A program made the position numbers and the translations under genes. 64,000 nt of DNA from Gelidibacter maritimus (GTDB taxonomy: Bacteria; Bacteroidota; Bacteroidia; Flavobacteriales; Flavobacteriaceae): contig NZ_JACGLT010000004.1 of assembly GCF_014062315.1 (NCBI RefSeq), forward strand, positions 62,001 to 126,000. Reading direction: 5' to 3'. The notes beneath the pieces are model-generated. The model had not been told where the DNA came from. It was given only the letters and a program-made list of their open reading frames with translations, and did not search any database. Below, piece by piece: positions 34,219-43,489 of this stretch; the first letter of the stretch is position 1, and every line of letters starts with the position of its first letter.

Positions 34219-37005
34219 ATGCGTAACATTTTAAGTTTCATAATATATTTTATTGCATTTTCAGGAATCTCTCAAAACCTGGTTCAGGACAGTGTACTTA
34301 TAAAAAAGCAATTGGATAATGGATTAACGTATTACATCTATCCTACAGATCAAGTTGCTGGAGAAGCGCATTTTCAGCTCTTCGTAAAGGTCGGTTCATT
34401 ACAGGAAACTGAACAGCAACGTGGGTTAGCACACTTTTTGGAGCATATGGCTTTTAACGGGACAAAACATTTTGAAGCCAATGAACTAATCGAGTTTCTG
34501 GAAAGCAAAGGCTCTAAATTTGGTCATGATTTAAATGCACATACCTCTTTTGAAGAAACAATTTACAAATTAAAGATTCCGACAAAGGAAGCTGCTGTAG
34601 TAGATTCTACTCTCACCATTATGTCTGACTGGGTGCACGGTTTGCTATTGGATCCGTTGGAGGTGGAAAAGGAACGTGGCGTAGTGTTATCAGAATGGCT
34701 TTCTAAACAATCACCTAAAATTCAAAGCACACAAGTATTCTTGGATGTGTTGTTAAATAAATCTTTTTATAGCGAAAGAAAAGTTATTGGAGATACCACG
34801 AGTCTAAAGCATTTTAAATTGGACGAGTTGAGAGCTTTTTATGAAAAATGGTATGACCCTTCTTTAATAGCTGTAGCGATTAGCGGAGATATTAATCCCG
34901 AAGCGGTAGAACAGGCTATTATTGAAAAATTTGCAAACATACCCTCAAAAAAGCCAGAATTGACTTTAGGAAATATTGCTGATTATGCCACAGATAGTTT
35001 AATTGTTTATAGCGATCAATGGACCAAAAAGACAGAATTGAATTATATTCAATTACAAGACGTCTTTAAGGATGTGAATACTGAAACTGCCTATCAGAAT
35101 TATCTTAACCGAAGTGTGTTAAACAAGTTGACCTCCGAACGATTGGCAAAACTATCCTTTGATGATATTCATTACAATAAAGGAAATATTAGCGTTGGCA
35201 ATTTCTTAAAATCGAAAGGTGCCTTAGTGGCCACTATTGAGTTTGAACCGGAAAATGCTATAGAGGGCATCAGTGAATTCAATACTCATTTTCAGCAAAT
35301 TTTCCAATATGGTTTTACATCCTTGGAAATAGAAAAAATAAAGAAAACGATGCTGGCCTCTTTTAAACGGTCTTTAGATCGAAAATCCATTTCAGCATCA
35401 GGAATGATAAGGCAAATGTATCAGGATTTCTTTTACGGAAATATGATTATATCCATGGAAGATGAATACCAATTAATGAAAAATAGCTTTTCGGAACTTG
35501 ATTCTGTTCAAGTCCTAAAGGCGCTAAAAGCAAACAAAAAGAAAGCCCCTTTTCATTATTTATTGACTACCAATAGTGACGATTTAAGTAGTTTGCCTAG
35601 TCACCAGGAATTATTAAGTGCTGCAAAAAAAGTTAAATCACAAAAAACAACGCCTTATAAAAGTACCATTGAAGTTCCTGAGTTTTTACTGCAAAAACCT
35701 CCAAAAAATGGTTCAGTTGAACGTATAGTCGCCGTTCCTGAGATTGATGCTCAAGAAATACATTTAAGTAACGGGGCAAAAGTGATTTATAAAAAATCGT
35801 CTTTAGATCGGGATAAAATTTTATTGGCTGGTTTTAGAAAGGGTGGTTTTTATGCTATGGACAGTACCAACTACGTTAATGTACAATATACGGCCCCTAC
35901 GGTCGCTATGAGTGGTTACGGAGCATTCTCAAGAGAAGCTTTAAGTTATTATCTAGCAGGGAATAGCGCCAAGGTCCGTTTTCTGATTGATAAAACACGA
36001 TCTGGTATCTTTGGAAGTTCTAATGTTCAGGATATTGAAACGCTTTTTGAACTGTTTTATCTAAAAGCCACACAGCCAAGAATTGATAGCTTACTTTTTA
36101 AGCAATTAAAAGACATGGCTATTGCCAAAATCTCAAGTAAGCCAGAATCGGCTCGGGAAAATTTTCAAAAGGAATTAAAATATATAGTCCGTGGCAAAGA
36201 TTATACGACGGTGTCCGAGTCTAAAGAAAGCCTAGAAATTAAATTACAGCAGGAGGCATTATCAGGAATATACAACGACTTTTTTGGCGTTGCCGACAAC
36301 TATGTGCTGACGATCATCACCGATAAAGAATTAGAGGACGTTCTCCCTTATATAAAAACATACATTGGAGGCATACCAAAAGGAGAATTTGACAATTCTT
36401 ACAAATATCAACCACAGCCCATTCATAAGAAGGATGTTGATTATATAAAGCACAATGGCGATTCACCTAAGGCGGTATTCTCATTAGTATTTCAACAAGA
36501 CCACAAATTAAAGGACATTCCAAATTTAGAAGTACAGAACCAACTTTTAGAAGCCATTTTAAAACTAAAAATGAATAAGCGTCTCCGTGAAGAATTGGGC
36601 GTTGTGTACGGGGTGAGCGTATCCATAAGCGCTACAAAACATCCTACACCTTTAAGTAGACAGACTATTGCATTAGTGTGTAATCCATCCGACGTTGATA
36701 AAATTACTACAGAAATAAAATCAATTCTAAAAGGAATTGGTTCAGGAAAAACTAATATCACGCATCATTTGCAAACAGTAAAAACAAACCTTATTAAAAA
36801 CTTCCATCTCAATAAGCAAAGAAATTCTTTTTGGACAAAGAGCATTAGAGATTACTATTTTAACCAATATGATAATTGGAAGTTCGTAACAGATTATGAA
36901 GATATGGTTAACAAAATTACTGAAAAAGAGATTTCAAAAAACGCGAAAAAATATTTCCTAAAGACACCTCGTATTAAGGCCGTCTTATACCCAAAAAATT
37001 ATTAA
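34219..37005 (+). CDS. M16-family zinc metallopeptidase
   Basis: The 928-residue protein has a signal peptide (LSFIIYFIAFSGISQ) and the inverted zinc motif HFLEH at residues 72-76, with a further Glu near 152 (VEKERGVVLSEW) as the expected third ligand. Two M16 domains and two inactive-type M16_C domains fill the length, as in pitrilysin-like single-chain enzymes. It should cut short peptides in the periplasm. Its place in a SusC/SusD operon suggests that imported peptides are the substrate, an inference from context. Confidence 0.93.
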   Translation: MRNILSFIIYFIAFSGISQNLVQDSVLIKKQLDNGLTYYIYPTDQVAGEAHFQLFVKVGSLQETEQQRGLAHFLEHMAFNGTKHFEANELIEFLESKGSKFGHDLNAHTSFEETIYKLKIPTKEAAVVDSTLTIMSDWVHGLLLDPLEVEKERGVVLSEWLSKQSPKIQSTQVFLDVLLNKSFYSERKVIGDTTSLKHFKLDELRAFYEKWYDPSLIAVAISGDINPEAVEQAIIEKFANIPSKKPELTLGNIADYATDSLIVYSDQWTKKTELNYIQLQDVFKDVNTETAYQNYLNRSVLNKLTSERLAKLSFDDIHYNKGNISVGNFLKSKGALVATIEFEPENAIEGISEFNTHFQQIFQYGFTSLEIEKIKKTMLASFKRSLDRKSISASGMIRQMYQDFFYGNMIISMEDEYQLMKNSFSELDSVQVLKALKANKKKAPFHYLLTTNSDDLSSLPSHQELLSAAKKVKSQKTTPYKSTIEVPEFLLQKPPKNGSVERIVAVPEIDAQEIHLSNGAKVIYKKSSLDRDKILLAGFRKGGFYAMDSTNYVNVQYTAPTVAMSGYGAFSREALSYYLAGNSAKVRFLIDKTRSGIFGSSNVQDIETLFELFYLKATQPRIDSLLFKQLKDMAIAKISSKPESARENFQKELKYIVRGKDYTTVSESKESLEIKLQQEALSGIYNDFFGVADNYVLTIITDKELEDVLPYIKTYIGGIPKGEFDNSYKYQPQPIHKKDVDYIKHNGDSPKAVFSLVFQQDHKLKDIPNLEVQNQLLEAILKLKMNKRLREELGVVYGVSVSISATKHPTPLSRQTIALVCNPSDVDKITTEIKSILKGIGSGKTNITHHLQTVKTNLIKNFHLNKQRNSFWTKSIRDYYFNQYDNWKFVTDYEDMVNKITEKEISKNAKKYFLKTPRIKAVLYPKNY

Positions 37006-37031
37006 TTATTAACCTTTAAATATTTATTAGA

Positions 37032-38495
37032 ATGATGAAAACAACACTCAAACATTTATTTGTTTTAACAGCAATTTTTTCGCTGGCAGTAAGCTGCAGC
37101 AGCGATGATGATGCACCAGAGCCGGCTCCTCCAGCGGAAGTAGGGATGAAAAGTTTTGGTTTTTATGCAAACGATAATCCGGGAGTATTACTGAGTGATT
37201 ATGTCATAGAAGATATAACAACCAATGATATTAGTATATCACTTCCTAATGAAACCGATTTAACCAACTTAGTTGCAAGCTTTACAACTACCGAAGGTGA
37301 TGTAGTAAAAGTAGGTTCTGTAGTGCAGGTTAGCGGGACTACACCCAACGATTTTTCTGCAGCAGTAGAATACTTGGTTACTGAAGGCACCACGAACGAA
37401 ATCTATACAGTTTCTGTTGGTAAAATGGCAAGCTCTGTATGGAGTTTGTACGCTTCGTATACTGAAGATGATATTTCAGACATTTCATTAAGAATTAACC
37501 CTTCAACCGGTTTACCATACGTTGCTTATATTAGTCAAAGAGAAAGTCCAGACGATCGAAAAATGAATCTTATCAATTATGATGGTACCGCTTGGAACAG
37601 AATTGGTGCTCAAGATTTTTCAAATTTCAGAGCGCGATCAGTTGACTTGGCCTTTAATGCTGCGGGCGATCCTTTTGTTAGCTTCTTAGAAAATACAGAT
37701 GTGAGAGAAGCCTCGATAATGACCTATGAAGGCGGTTCATGGGGCTATGTTGGTGGTGCACCTTATACTGGTACAAAAGCGGGTGACAATGCCTTAGCAA
37801 TTACTAGTGACAATACGATTTATGGCTTTTATATACACGATGAAAGAGGTGACGACAGACGTAGTGTCTTCTCAAAAACCTTTTCTGGTGGTGCGTGGTC
37901 TGACCTTACCATAACTGGAAGGTCTGGAGCAGCAAGAGTGGTAAAGTCCAAAGTAATGAATGATGTGGTTTATGTTGCCGCACTCGACTTTGGAAACCTG
38001 CAATCTGTATCAGTATATAAATACGAAAATGGTGCGTGGACGACACTGGCAGATAAAATGAAAGAAAATGAAGAAAACACTATTTATTCTTATGATTTAG
38101 AATTAGATGTCGACGAAGACGGCAACGTTTATTTAGCTTATGCTGAAAATAACGGTCCAAGTACTGATTATCAGTTACGCGTTAAAAAGTATGACGCAGA
38201 AGCATCCACATGGAGCACTATTGGTGATTTGGTGGCAACGTCTCAAGTTAGAGATTTTGCGCTTGCCGTTAACAAATTCAACGTACCGATGTTGTTATTT
38301 CAAGATGATACCAAAACACCAACTTTCTTGCCATTTGACAACGATGTCAATAACTGGGGAACTCAGGTATCGTTTGCAGCATCAGATGCTAGTAGCTTAA
38401 AACTTGAAGTGGCACCTAACGGCATTTCGTATGCGTCATTTTTAGTAAGCAATCAATTAAGTTTACATAAATTTGATTCTCCAGATAATCAATAA
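37032..38495 (+). CDS. Lipoprotein with Ig-like domain and probable beta-propeller
   Basis: The 487-residue protein has a lipoprotein signal (FSLAVSC) and an acidic linker (SSDDDAPEPAPP). Residues 35-135 look like an Ig-like domain (MKSFGFYANDNPG, TDLTNLVASFTTTEGDVVKVG, NEIYTVSVG), as in DUF5018-type surface proteins. From about 140 repeated blades read like a beta-propeller: ISLRINPSTGLPYVAYIS, VDLAFNAAGDPFVSFLE, and LELDVDEDGNVYLAYAE. No catalytic motif is visible, so a binding role is likely. It is 26 bases after the peptidase and a terminator follows at 38521-38547 before the last gene. Confidence 0.65.
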   Translation: MMKTTLKHLFVLTAIFSLAVSCSSDDDAPEPAPPAEVGMKSFGFYANDNPGVLLSDYVIEDITTNDISISLPNETDLTNLVASFTTTEGDVVKVGSVVQVSGTTPNDFSAAVEYLVTEGTTNEIYTVSVGKMASSVWSLYASYTEDDISDISLRINPSTGLPYVAYISQRESPDDRKMNLINYDGTAWNRIGAQDFSNFRARSVDLAFNAAGDPFVSFLENTDVREASIMTYEGGSWGYVGGAPYTGTKAGDNALAITSDNTIYGFYIHDERGDDRRSVFSKTFSGGAWSDLTITGRSGAARVVKSKVMNDVVYVAALDFGNLQSVSVYKYENGAWTTLADKMKENEENTIYSYDLELDVDEDGNVYLAYAENNGPSTDYQLRVKKYDAEASTWSTIGDLVATSQVRDFALAVNKFNVPMLLFQDDTKTPTFLPFDNDVNNWGTQVSFAASDASSLKLEVAPNGISYASFLVSNQLSLHKFDSPDNQ

Positions 38496-38520
38496 ACAAA
38501 TGTAATGCAATAGTGAAAAA

Positions 38521-38547
38521 TAAGCGGAGTATAATAATCTCCGCTTA
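38521..38547 (+). terminator. Intrinsic terminator (possible partial read-through site)
   Basis: TAAGCGGAG (38521-38529) and CTCCGCTTA (38539-38547) pair perfectly over nine bases around ATAATAAT-type loop bases, followed by an AT-rich tail (TTTATTTTT). It lies between the propeller lipoprotein and the phosphoesterase, so the latter may be expressed at lower level. Confidence 0.7.
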
Positions 38548-38568
38548 TTTATTTTTAAAACAATAGCT

Positions 38569-40059
38569 ATGGACTCCATTTTTAAGTTTCTTATTATATG
38601 TTTCTTATCACTGACAACCTTTTCTTACGCTCAAAACTCAGCACATTGGGTTAGTGGCAATGTTGTAAAATATACAAAGTCATTAAAAAAGAGTAGAGGA
38701 CTCCATAATGTAATGGTTTCTAATGGTGACACTATTGTCAAAACAAATAGAAAAGGAATATTCAAAATTCCTATAAAACCAGACCAAGTCATTTTCCCCA
38801 TTTTACCTTCTGGTTATAAATACGTAAATCCAAAAAAGTGGTGGTACAAAGTACCGGATAGTTTAGATGAAGCGTCAACCTTTGATATAACTTTTGGACT
38901 GCAAAAGGTTAAAAAGAAAAAAAAGTTTAAATTCCTGGCAATAGGTGATATTCAAGTTGGAACTCAGGTTGAGTTGGCCCAAGCCACAAAATCAATATTG
39001 CAGGAACTGCTCAATAGAGATGATTTTGATTTTAGCATCTATTTGGGCGATCTGGTAAACGATTCTCCAGAACTGTTTCAACCTCTAAAAAGATTAATTG
39101 ATGACGTCCCTCAGCAGTCATGGGTGGTTTATGGTAATCATGATAGAGGGTTTAATGGTGGTCAAAACCAACAGCCACATCAATTTAGAGAACATTTTGG
39201 ATCAGAAACACAGGCTTATTTTTATAATGATGTACTATTTATTTCATTAAACAGTATCACCCCAAAAGGAAAGTTTGGCTATACAGGAATATATCAACAA
39301 AAAGAACTCCGTTTTTTATCCCACTTACTCAAAACAATAGATGTTAAATATCCTATAGTAATCAACCAACACATACCTCTGGTATGGATGAAAAACAAAA
39401 AAGAGATTCTTGATATTTTAGACCCATTTAAGAATGTACTATTTTTAACAGGTCACTCTCATACGGTATTTCAAAATTATATTGAAACGTCGTCAGGCAA
39501 TATCATCCACGAACTCACAGCGGGTGCAGTGTCCGGAAACTGGTGGACCGGACAAAAAGACTATGAAGGCATTCCACTATCCTTGATGAGTTGTGGCACA
39601 CCAAGAGGGTATTTTGAAATTGAATTTGACAAAACGGATTATAAAATAAAATACAAGGGGGTAGATCTGCCAGAAAGTAAACAATTTAATGTGTGGCTCG
39701 GTGATAGAGATGATAAGCCCTTGGCCTCTTTGTCAAAAAACAACACATTTTTTGTAAACGTTTTTGCAGGCTCAAACAAAACCAAGGTTTCTATAACATT
39801 ACCAAATGGGGAAACACTTTTCTTAAAAAAGGAATATATGGTTGATCCTCATGTCAATTATATCAAACAATCGCAACGTGAAGGGAACAGCCCTGATAAG
39901 AACAGTAAAAAAGCACCGTACTTAAGAAAAAAATCACATCATATCTGGAAAGGGGAATTGCCAGATACCTTATCTGAAGGCTATCATAAAATGGAAATTG
40001 TGATTCAAGACCCACAATTGGCAACCATTAGACAGTCCTTTTGGATACACAAGGAGTAA
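38569..40059 (+). CDS. Exported calcineurin-like metallophosphoesterase
   Basis: The 496-residue protein has a signal peptide (LSLTTFSYAQ). It has an N-terminal Ig-like module (about 25-115) and a metallophosphoesterase core with all motifs: AIGDIQVG, YLGDLVNDS, YGNHDRG, INQHIPLVW and LTGHSHTVF. A C-terminal beta-module follows. It resembles the calcineurin-like proteins with MetallophosN/MetallophosC domains often encoded in SusC/SusD loci. It would hydrolyse a phosphoester in the periplasm; the substrate is unknown. Confidence 0.9.
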   Translation: MDSIFKFLIICFLSLTTFSYAQNSAHWVSGNVVKYTKSLKKSRGLHNVMVSNGDTIVKTNRKGIFKIPIKPDQVIFPILPSGYKYVNPKKWWYKVPDSLDEASTFDITFGLQKVKKKKKFKFLAIGDIQVGTQVELAQATKSILQELLNRDDFDFSIYLGDLVNDSPELFQPLKRLIDDVPQQSWVVYGNHDRGFNGGQNQQPHQFREHFGSETQAYFYNDVLFISLNSITPKGKFGYTGIYQQKELRFLSHLLKTIDVKYPIVINQHIPLVWMKNKKEILDILDPFKNVLFLTGHSHTVFQNYIETSSGNIIHELTAGAVSGNWWTGQKDYEGIPLSLMSCGTPRGYFEIEFDKTDYKIKYKGVDLPESKQFNVWLGDRDDKPLASLSKNNTFFVNVFAGSNKTKVSITLPNGETLFLKKEYMVDPHVNYIKQSQREGNSPDKNSKKAPYLRKKSHHIWKGELPDTLSEGYHKMEIVIQDPQLATIRQSFWIHKE

Positions 40060-40061
40060 CC

Positions 40062-40737
40062 CGGTAGTCCCCATTAATATTATGGTCTGCCTTTGGTTTA
40101 TAGCGCATTTGAACCTTTTAATACCAATTTAATTTTATAATGTCGCATAGAAAACGAAGTTGCTTTTTCGTTATATGACGCTGCGATTGTTTTGCATAGC
40201 CATAGCTATGGAAAATATGAGCAAGGAAATAGAACGGAAAATGAACGAGTTTGAATGCGATATTATATTGTTAATTTGGTATAAGTCATAAATAGCGGCG
40301 TTACCGGCAGGCATCAAAGTTTGATTAGAGATGGGTAGTGTGGGTTGCAGCCACTGTCCAACATCATAATTTTTCTAAATTGATGTGGAATGTTGGAATT
40401 TAAATTCAAATTTTTTGCCTAAATTTACAGCTTCATCCTATAGTGTACAAAATTTATCTGTTTTTAATAGACATGCGCTTTAATGTAGCACTAAATCCAA
40501 ATCCATCTACCAAGCTTGTTTCAACACCTGCATCTGCCAAAACTGGTGGATCAGGAGCATTAATATTGGACGGACTGGTACCAACGGTAACAGCACATGA
40601 TTATGGTGTCAAAAGGGCATACCCACAGAATGTTTGGTGCAGACAATACCTTCCACCCAAAAGGCTGACCATATTAACACCTAGTAATGGCTTAAGTGGG
40701 AGTGTTGAGATAATAAAACTCAAATCGGTAGTCCCCA
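40062..40737. repeat. Segment flanked by 12-bp direct repeats
   Basis: CGGTAGTCCCCA occurs at 40062-40073 and again at 40726-40737 in the same orientation. Between them are the MITE-like element (40121-40282) and a 100-codon open frame (GTG 40443 to 40745) that matches nothing I know. It may be an inserted segment or a deletion scar. No other gene is seen between 40060 and 40774. Confidence 0.4.
40121..40282. mobile_element. MITE-like element with 26-bp imperfect terminal inverted repeats
   Basis: The left end ATACCAATTTAATTTTATAA.. and the inverse of the right end ATACCAAATTAACAATATAA.. match at 21 of 26 positions. The core holds internal dyads, including AACGAA-N-TTCGTT and CCATAGCTATGG. 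At 162 bp with no ORF it fits a non-autonomous miniature element; no clear target duplication is visible and no transposase with these ends lies in the window. Confidence 0.6.
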
Positions 40738-40774
40738 ATTCTTAAATAGATTTAATAAAAAAGTAGTTTATAAT

Positions 40775-41593
40775 ATGACATTGCACGAAGCGATACAACA
40801 AGCGTTATTAAAAGCTGGAAAATCCTTAACGGTTTCAGAAATTGCTGAAATTTTAAATGCGAATAGCTGGTACAGTAAAAAGGATGGGTCTGACATTAAA
40901 GGCAGTCAGGTGTCGGCTCGCGTTAAAACCCATTCGCATCTATTTAGTCGTACCAATAATTTGATTGGTCTAAAGAGTACAGAAGGCATCGTGGCCAAAA
41001 AATCGACCCCCAAGCAAAAACAAGTGTCGGTAAAGAAAATAGGCTTGGACCCTAAGTTGATGATGAAGGTGTTGATCAATGAAAAAAACTTTAAATCCAT
41101 TACGGAGTGCGAACAGAACGTACCAGACGCTCCCGGACTTTATGCGGTTCGGATTAAAGATATAAAAGCATTGGATATTGTGTTTTTAAATGTCTTGACT
41201 GAACGAAATCACACCATTATGTATATCGGCCATGCTTCCAAAAGCTTGCGAACTCAGTTCTACGAGCAAGAACTAAGGGCTAAAGGACACGGTACTTTTT
41301 TTAGAACTATTGGGGCGGTGCTTGGTTATGTGCCTGAACCCGGCTCATTGATAGGTAAGAGTAATCAAAATAATTATAAGTTTTCTCCTGAACATGAGGA
41401 AGAGATTATACAGTGGATTGAGGAGCATCTCATTTTTAATTGGATTGCCACGGATACCGATCTTAAGGATTTGGAGGCAAAATTAATTAAGGAACACTTA
41501 CCGTTATTAAATCTTTCCGGTAACCCAGGCGTTATCAATAATGTTAGAATGTTGCGAAACAAATGTAAGAACATTGCACGGGGCAATGTATAA
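40775..41593 (+). CDS. Winged-helix (HARE-HTH-like) and GIY-YIG-like domain protein
   Basis: The first 70 residues of this 272-residue protein (TLHEAIQQALLKAGKSLTVSEIAEILNANSWYSKKDGSDIKGSQVSARVKTHS, in part) look like a HARE-HTH winged helix, which is linked to restriction and chromatin proteins. After a Lys-rich linker, residues 115-260 read GLYAVRI, then IMYIGHASKSLRTQF and LEAKLIKEHLPLLN. The spacing of these resembles the GIY, YIG and Glu/Asn motifs of GIY-YIG nucleases, though the catalytic Arg is not certain. DNA cutting or binding is a reasonable guess. It stands alone. Confidence 0.6.
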   Translation: MTLHEAIQQALLKAGKSLTVSEIAEILNANSWYSKKDGSDIKGSQVSARVKTHSHLFSRTNNLIGLKSTEGIVAKKSTPKQKQVSVKKIGLDPKLMMKVLINEKNFKSITECEQNVPDAPGLYAVRIKDIKALDIVFLNVLTERNHTIMYIGHASKSLRTQFYEQELRAKGHGTFFRTIGAVLGYVPEPGSLIGKSNQNNYKFSPEHEEEIIQWIEEHLIFNWIATDTDLKDLEAKLIKEHLPLLNLSGNPGVINNVRMLRNKCKNIARGNV

Positions 41594-41767
41594 TGCTACC
41601 TGCAGGATTTAAAGCCCCTAAGATCTTGTATTCCATAACGGAATATGGCATATTATACACGATACAGTAGATATTAGAGCCACCACCTCAATCTTTTTCT
41701 TTTTGCAAATAGATTTTGAATGTTGGATTTAATGTTTAAAATTTGCTCAACATTTTCCCCTAATTTT

Positions 41768-43444
41768 ATGTCGCATAAACTCAAATCTGTTGTCATTCTT
41801 CTGTTTCTTCTGCTTGTGGTGCAGTCTTGTAAAGCACCAAAAACAGTTTCCAGACCAACACCTTCAAAAAGAGAGACTTCAAGAGTAGTTGCAAAGCCAA
41901 AACCTAAGCTCCCTGAAATCACAATAGATTCAATAAAAGCGCAGGAATCTAAAGTAAAAGCACCGTTAAAAAAAGAGGAAAAAATGCGTGAACTCCCGTT
42001 GTTTAATGAGAGTCCTGAGGTGATGCGCGAGTTTAGGGCAGCGTGGATTGCAACGGTGGCAAATATCAATTGGCCCAGTAAGCCTGGCTTAACTACCCAA
42101 CAACAACAGGATGAGGCGCTCAGGCTATTGGACTTTTTAAAGGATCATAATTATAATGCGGTCATCTTCCAAGCCCGACCACAGGCGGATGCCTTATATA
42201 AAAGCGACTTGGAACCTTGGTCTTACTTTCTGACTGGGGAAGTGGGCAAAGCACCATCACCGTATTATGATCCGCTGCAATTCTGGATAGAGGCAGCCCA
42301 CGACCGTGGTATGGAATTGCACGTTTGGATGAATCCCTATCGGGCGCACCATACTACAGGTGGCGTGGTGGCATCAAATTCGCTGGTGAACACACATTCT
42401 GAACTTATGGTCAGCCTAAAAAACGGCATGTGGTGGATGGACCCGTCCAAGCAGGCCACCCAAGATCATGCCTCGGCAGTGGTTATGGATATTCTAAAGC
42501 GCTATGACGTAGATGGGATTCATTTTGACGACTACTTTTACCCCTATGCCTCTTATAATGGAGGCATGGATTTTCCTGATGCTCAGAGTTATCAGGCCTA
42601 TTTAAAAGCGGGAGGAATGCTCTCCAAGCCCGATTGGCGCAGAGCAGCAGTCAACGGATTTGTAAAACGCATCTATGAAGAAATTAAAGCTGAAAAACCC
42701 GATGTGAAATTTGGAATCAGTCCGTTTGGCATCTGGAGACCTGATCCCGCTAAATCTATTGTGGGTATGGATCAGTACAACGAACTATATGCTGATGCCA
42801 AATTGTGGTTGAACGAAGGCTGGATTGATTACTTCGCTCCCCAATTGTATTGGAAGATCAATCAAGTAGGGCAAAGTTTTCCGTTGTTATTGGGTTGGTG
42901 GGAAAATGAAAACACCCAAAAGCGGCACTTATGGCCAGGAATCAGAATTGACTATGGTGGCGATGCCGCCAATGTGGATGAAACCATCAATCAGATTCTG
43001 CTGACACGTGGTCTGACTTCACCAAGTATGGGGACAGCCCATTGGAGTATCGGCCCGTTATTAAAATACCCCAACCTCTCCGAAGCTTTGGTCAATGGCC
43101 CCTATAACCAACAAGCCTTAGTGCCTGCAAGTCCGTGGCTTACAACTAAATTTCCACAAGCACCAGTGGTAAATACCCAGGTTGTAGATGACAAAGTTGT
43201 CGTCTCATGGACACATCCCAAAAGGGAAACTGTTTTTAAATGGGTGGTTTTTTATAAGTATGCCGATGCGTGGCAGTATGTCATTTTGGACAGAACCAAA
43301 AATAGCTTTGAATTGCCGCTCTATTCCTTAGAAATGGATCGGGATCTTATTACGCGCATTGGCGTTACCGCGGTCAATAAATCGGGGAATCAGAGCAGTT
43401 TCAATGAGACGGATGTGGGAGTCCGCTTATTGGACGAGTTTTAA
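41768..43444 (+). CDS. GHL10/DUF187-family glycoside-hydrolase-like lipoprotein (copy 2)
   Basis: I start at 41768 (MSHKLKSVVILLFLLLVVQSC, a lipoprotein signal) rather than the earlier ATG at 41720. The 558-residue product is clearly the paralogue of the protein at 4166-5761: FRAAWIATVANINWPSKPGL, RPQADALY, GMELHVWMNPYRAHHTTGG and DGIHFDDYFYPYASYN recur nearly unchanged. The linker between lipid anchor and domain is longer and Lys/Pro-rich. Activity probably matches copy 1. It has no SusC/SusD neighbours here. Confidence 0.88.
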   Translation: MSHKLKSVVILLFLLLVVQSCKAPKTVSRPTPSKRETSRVVAKPKPKLPEITIDSIKAQESKVKAPLKKEEKMRELPLFNESPEVMREFRAAWIATVANINWPSKPGLTTQQQQDEALRLLDFLKDHNYNAVIFQARPQADALYKSDLEPWSYFLTGEVGKAPSPYYDPLQFWIEAAHDRGMELHVWMNPYRAHHTTGGVVASNSLVNTHSELMVSLKNGMWWMDPSKQATQDHASAVVMDILKRYDVDGIHFDDYFYPYASYNGGMDFPDAQSYQAYLKAGGMLSKPDWRRAAVNGFVKRIYEEIKAEKPDVKFGISPFGIWRPDPAKSIVGMDQYNELYADAKLWLNEGWIDYFAPQLYWKINQVGQSFPLLLGWWENENTQKRHLWPGIRIDYGGDAANVDETINQILLTRGLTSPSMGTAHWSIGPLLKYPNLSEALVNGPYNQQALVPASPWLTTKFPQAPVVNTQVVDDKVVVSWTHPKRETVFKWVVFYKYADAWQYVILDRTKNSFELPLYSLEMDRDLITRIGVTAVNKSGNQSSFNETDVGVRLLDEF

Positions 43445-43489
43445 ATCTGATCATTAGGGGTTTTTGCACCTGAATGGCTCAGACCAGTT

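Noticed and set aside
40443-40745. 100-codon frame with GTG start
   Set aside because: No family, no promoter and no coding-like neighbour; kept only as part of the repeat-flanked segment.
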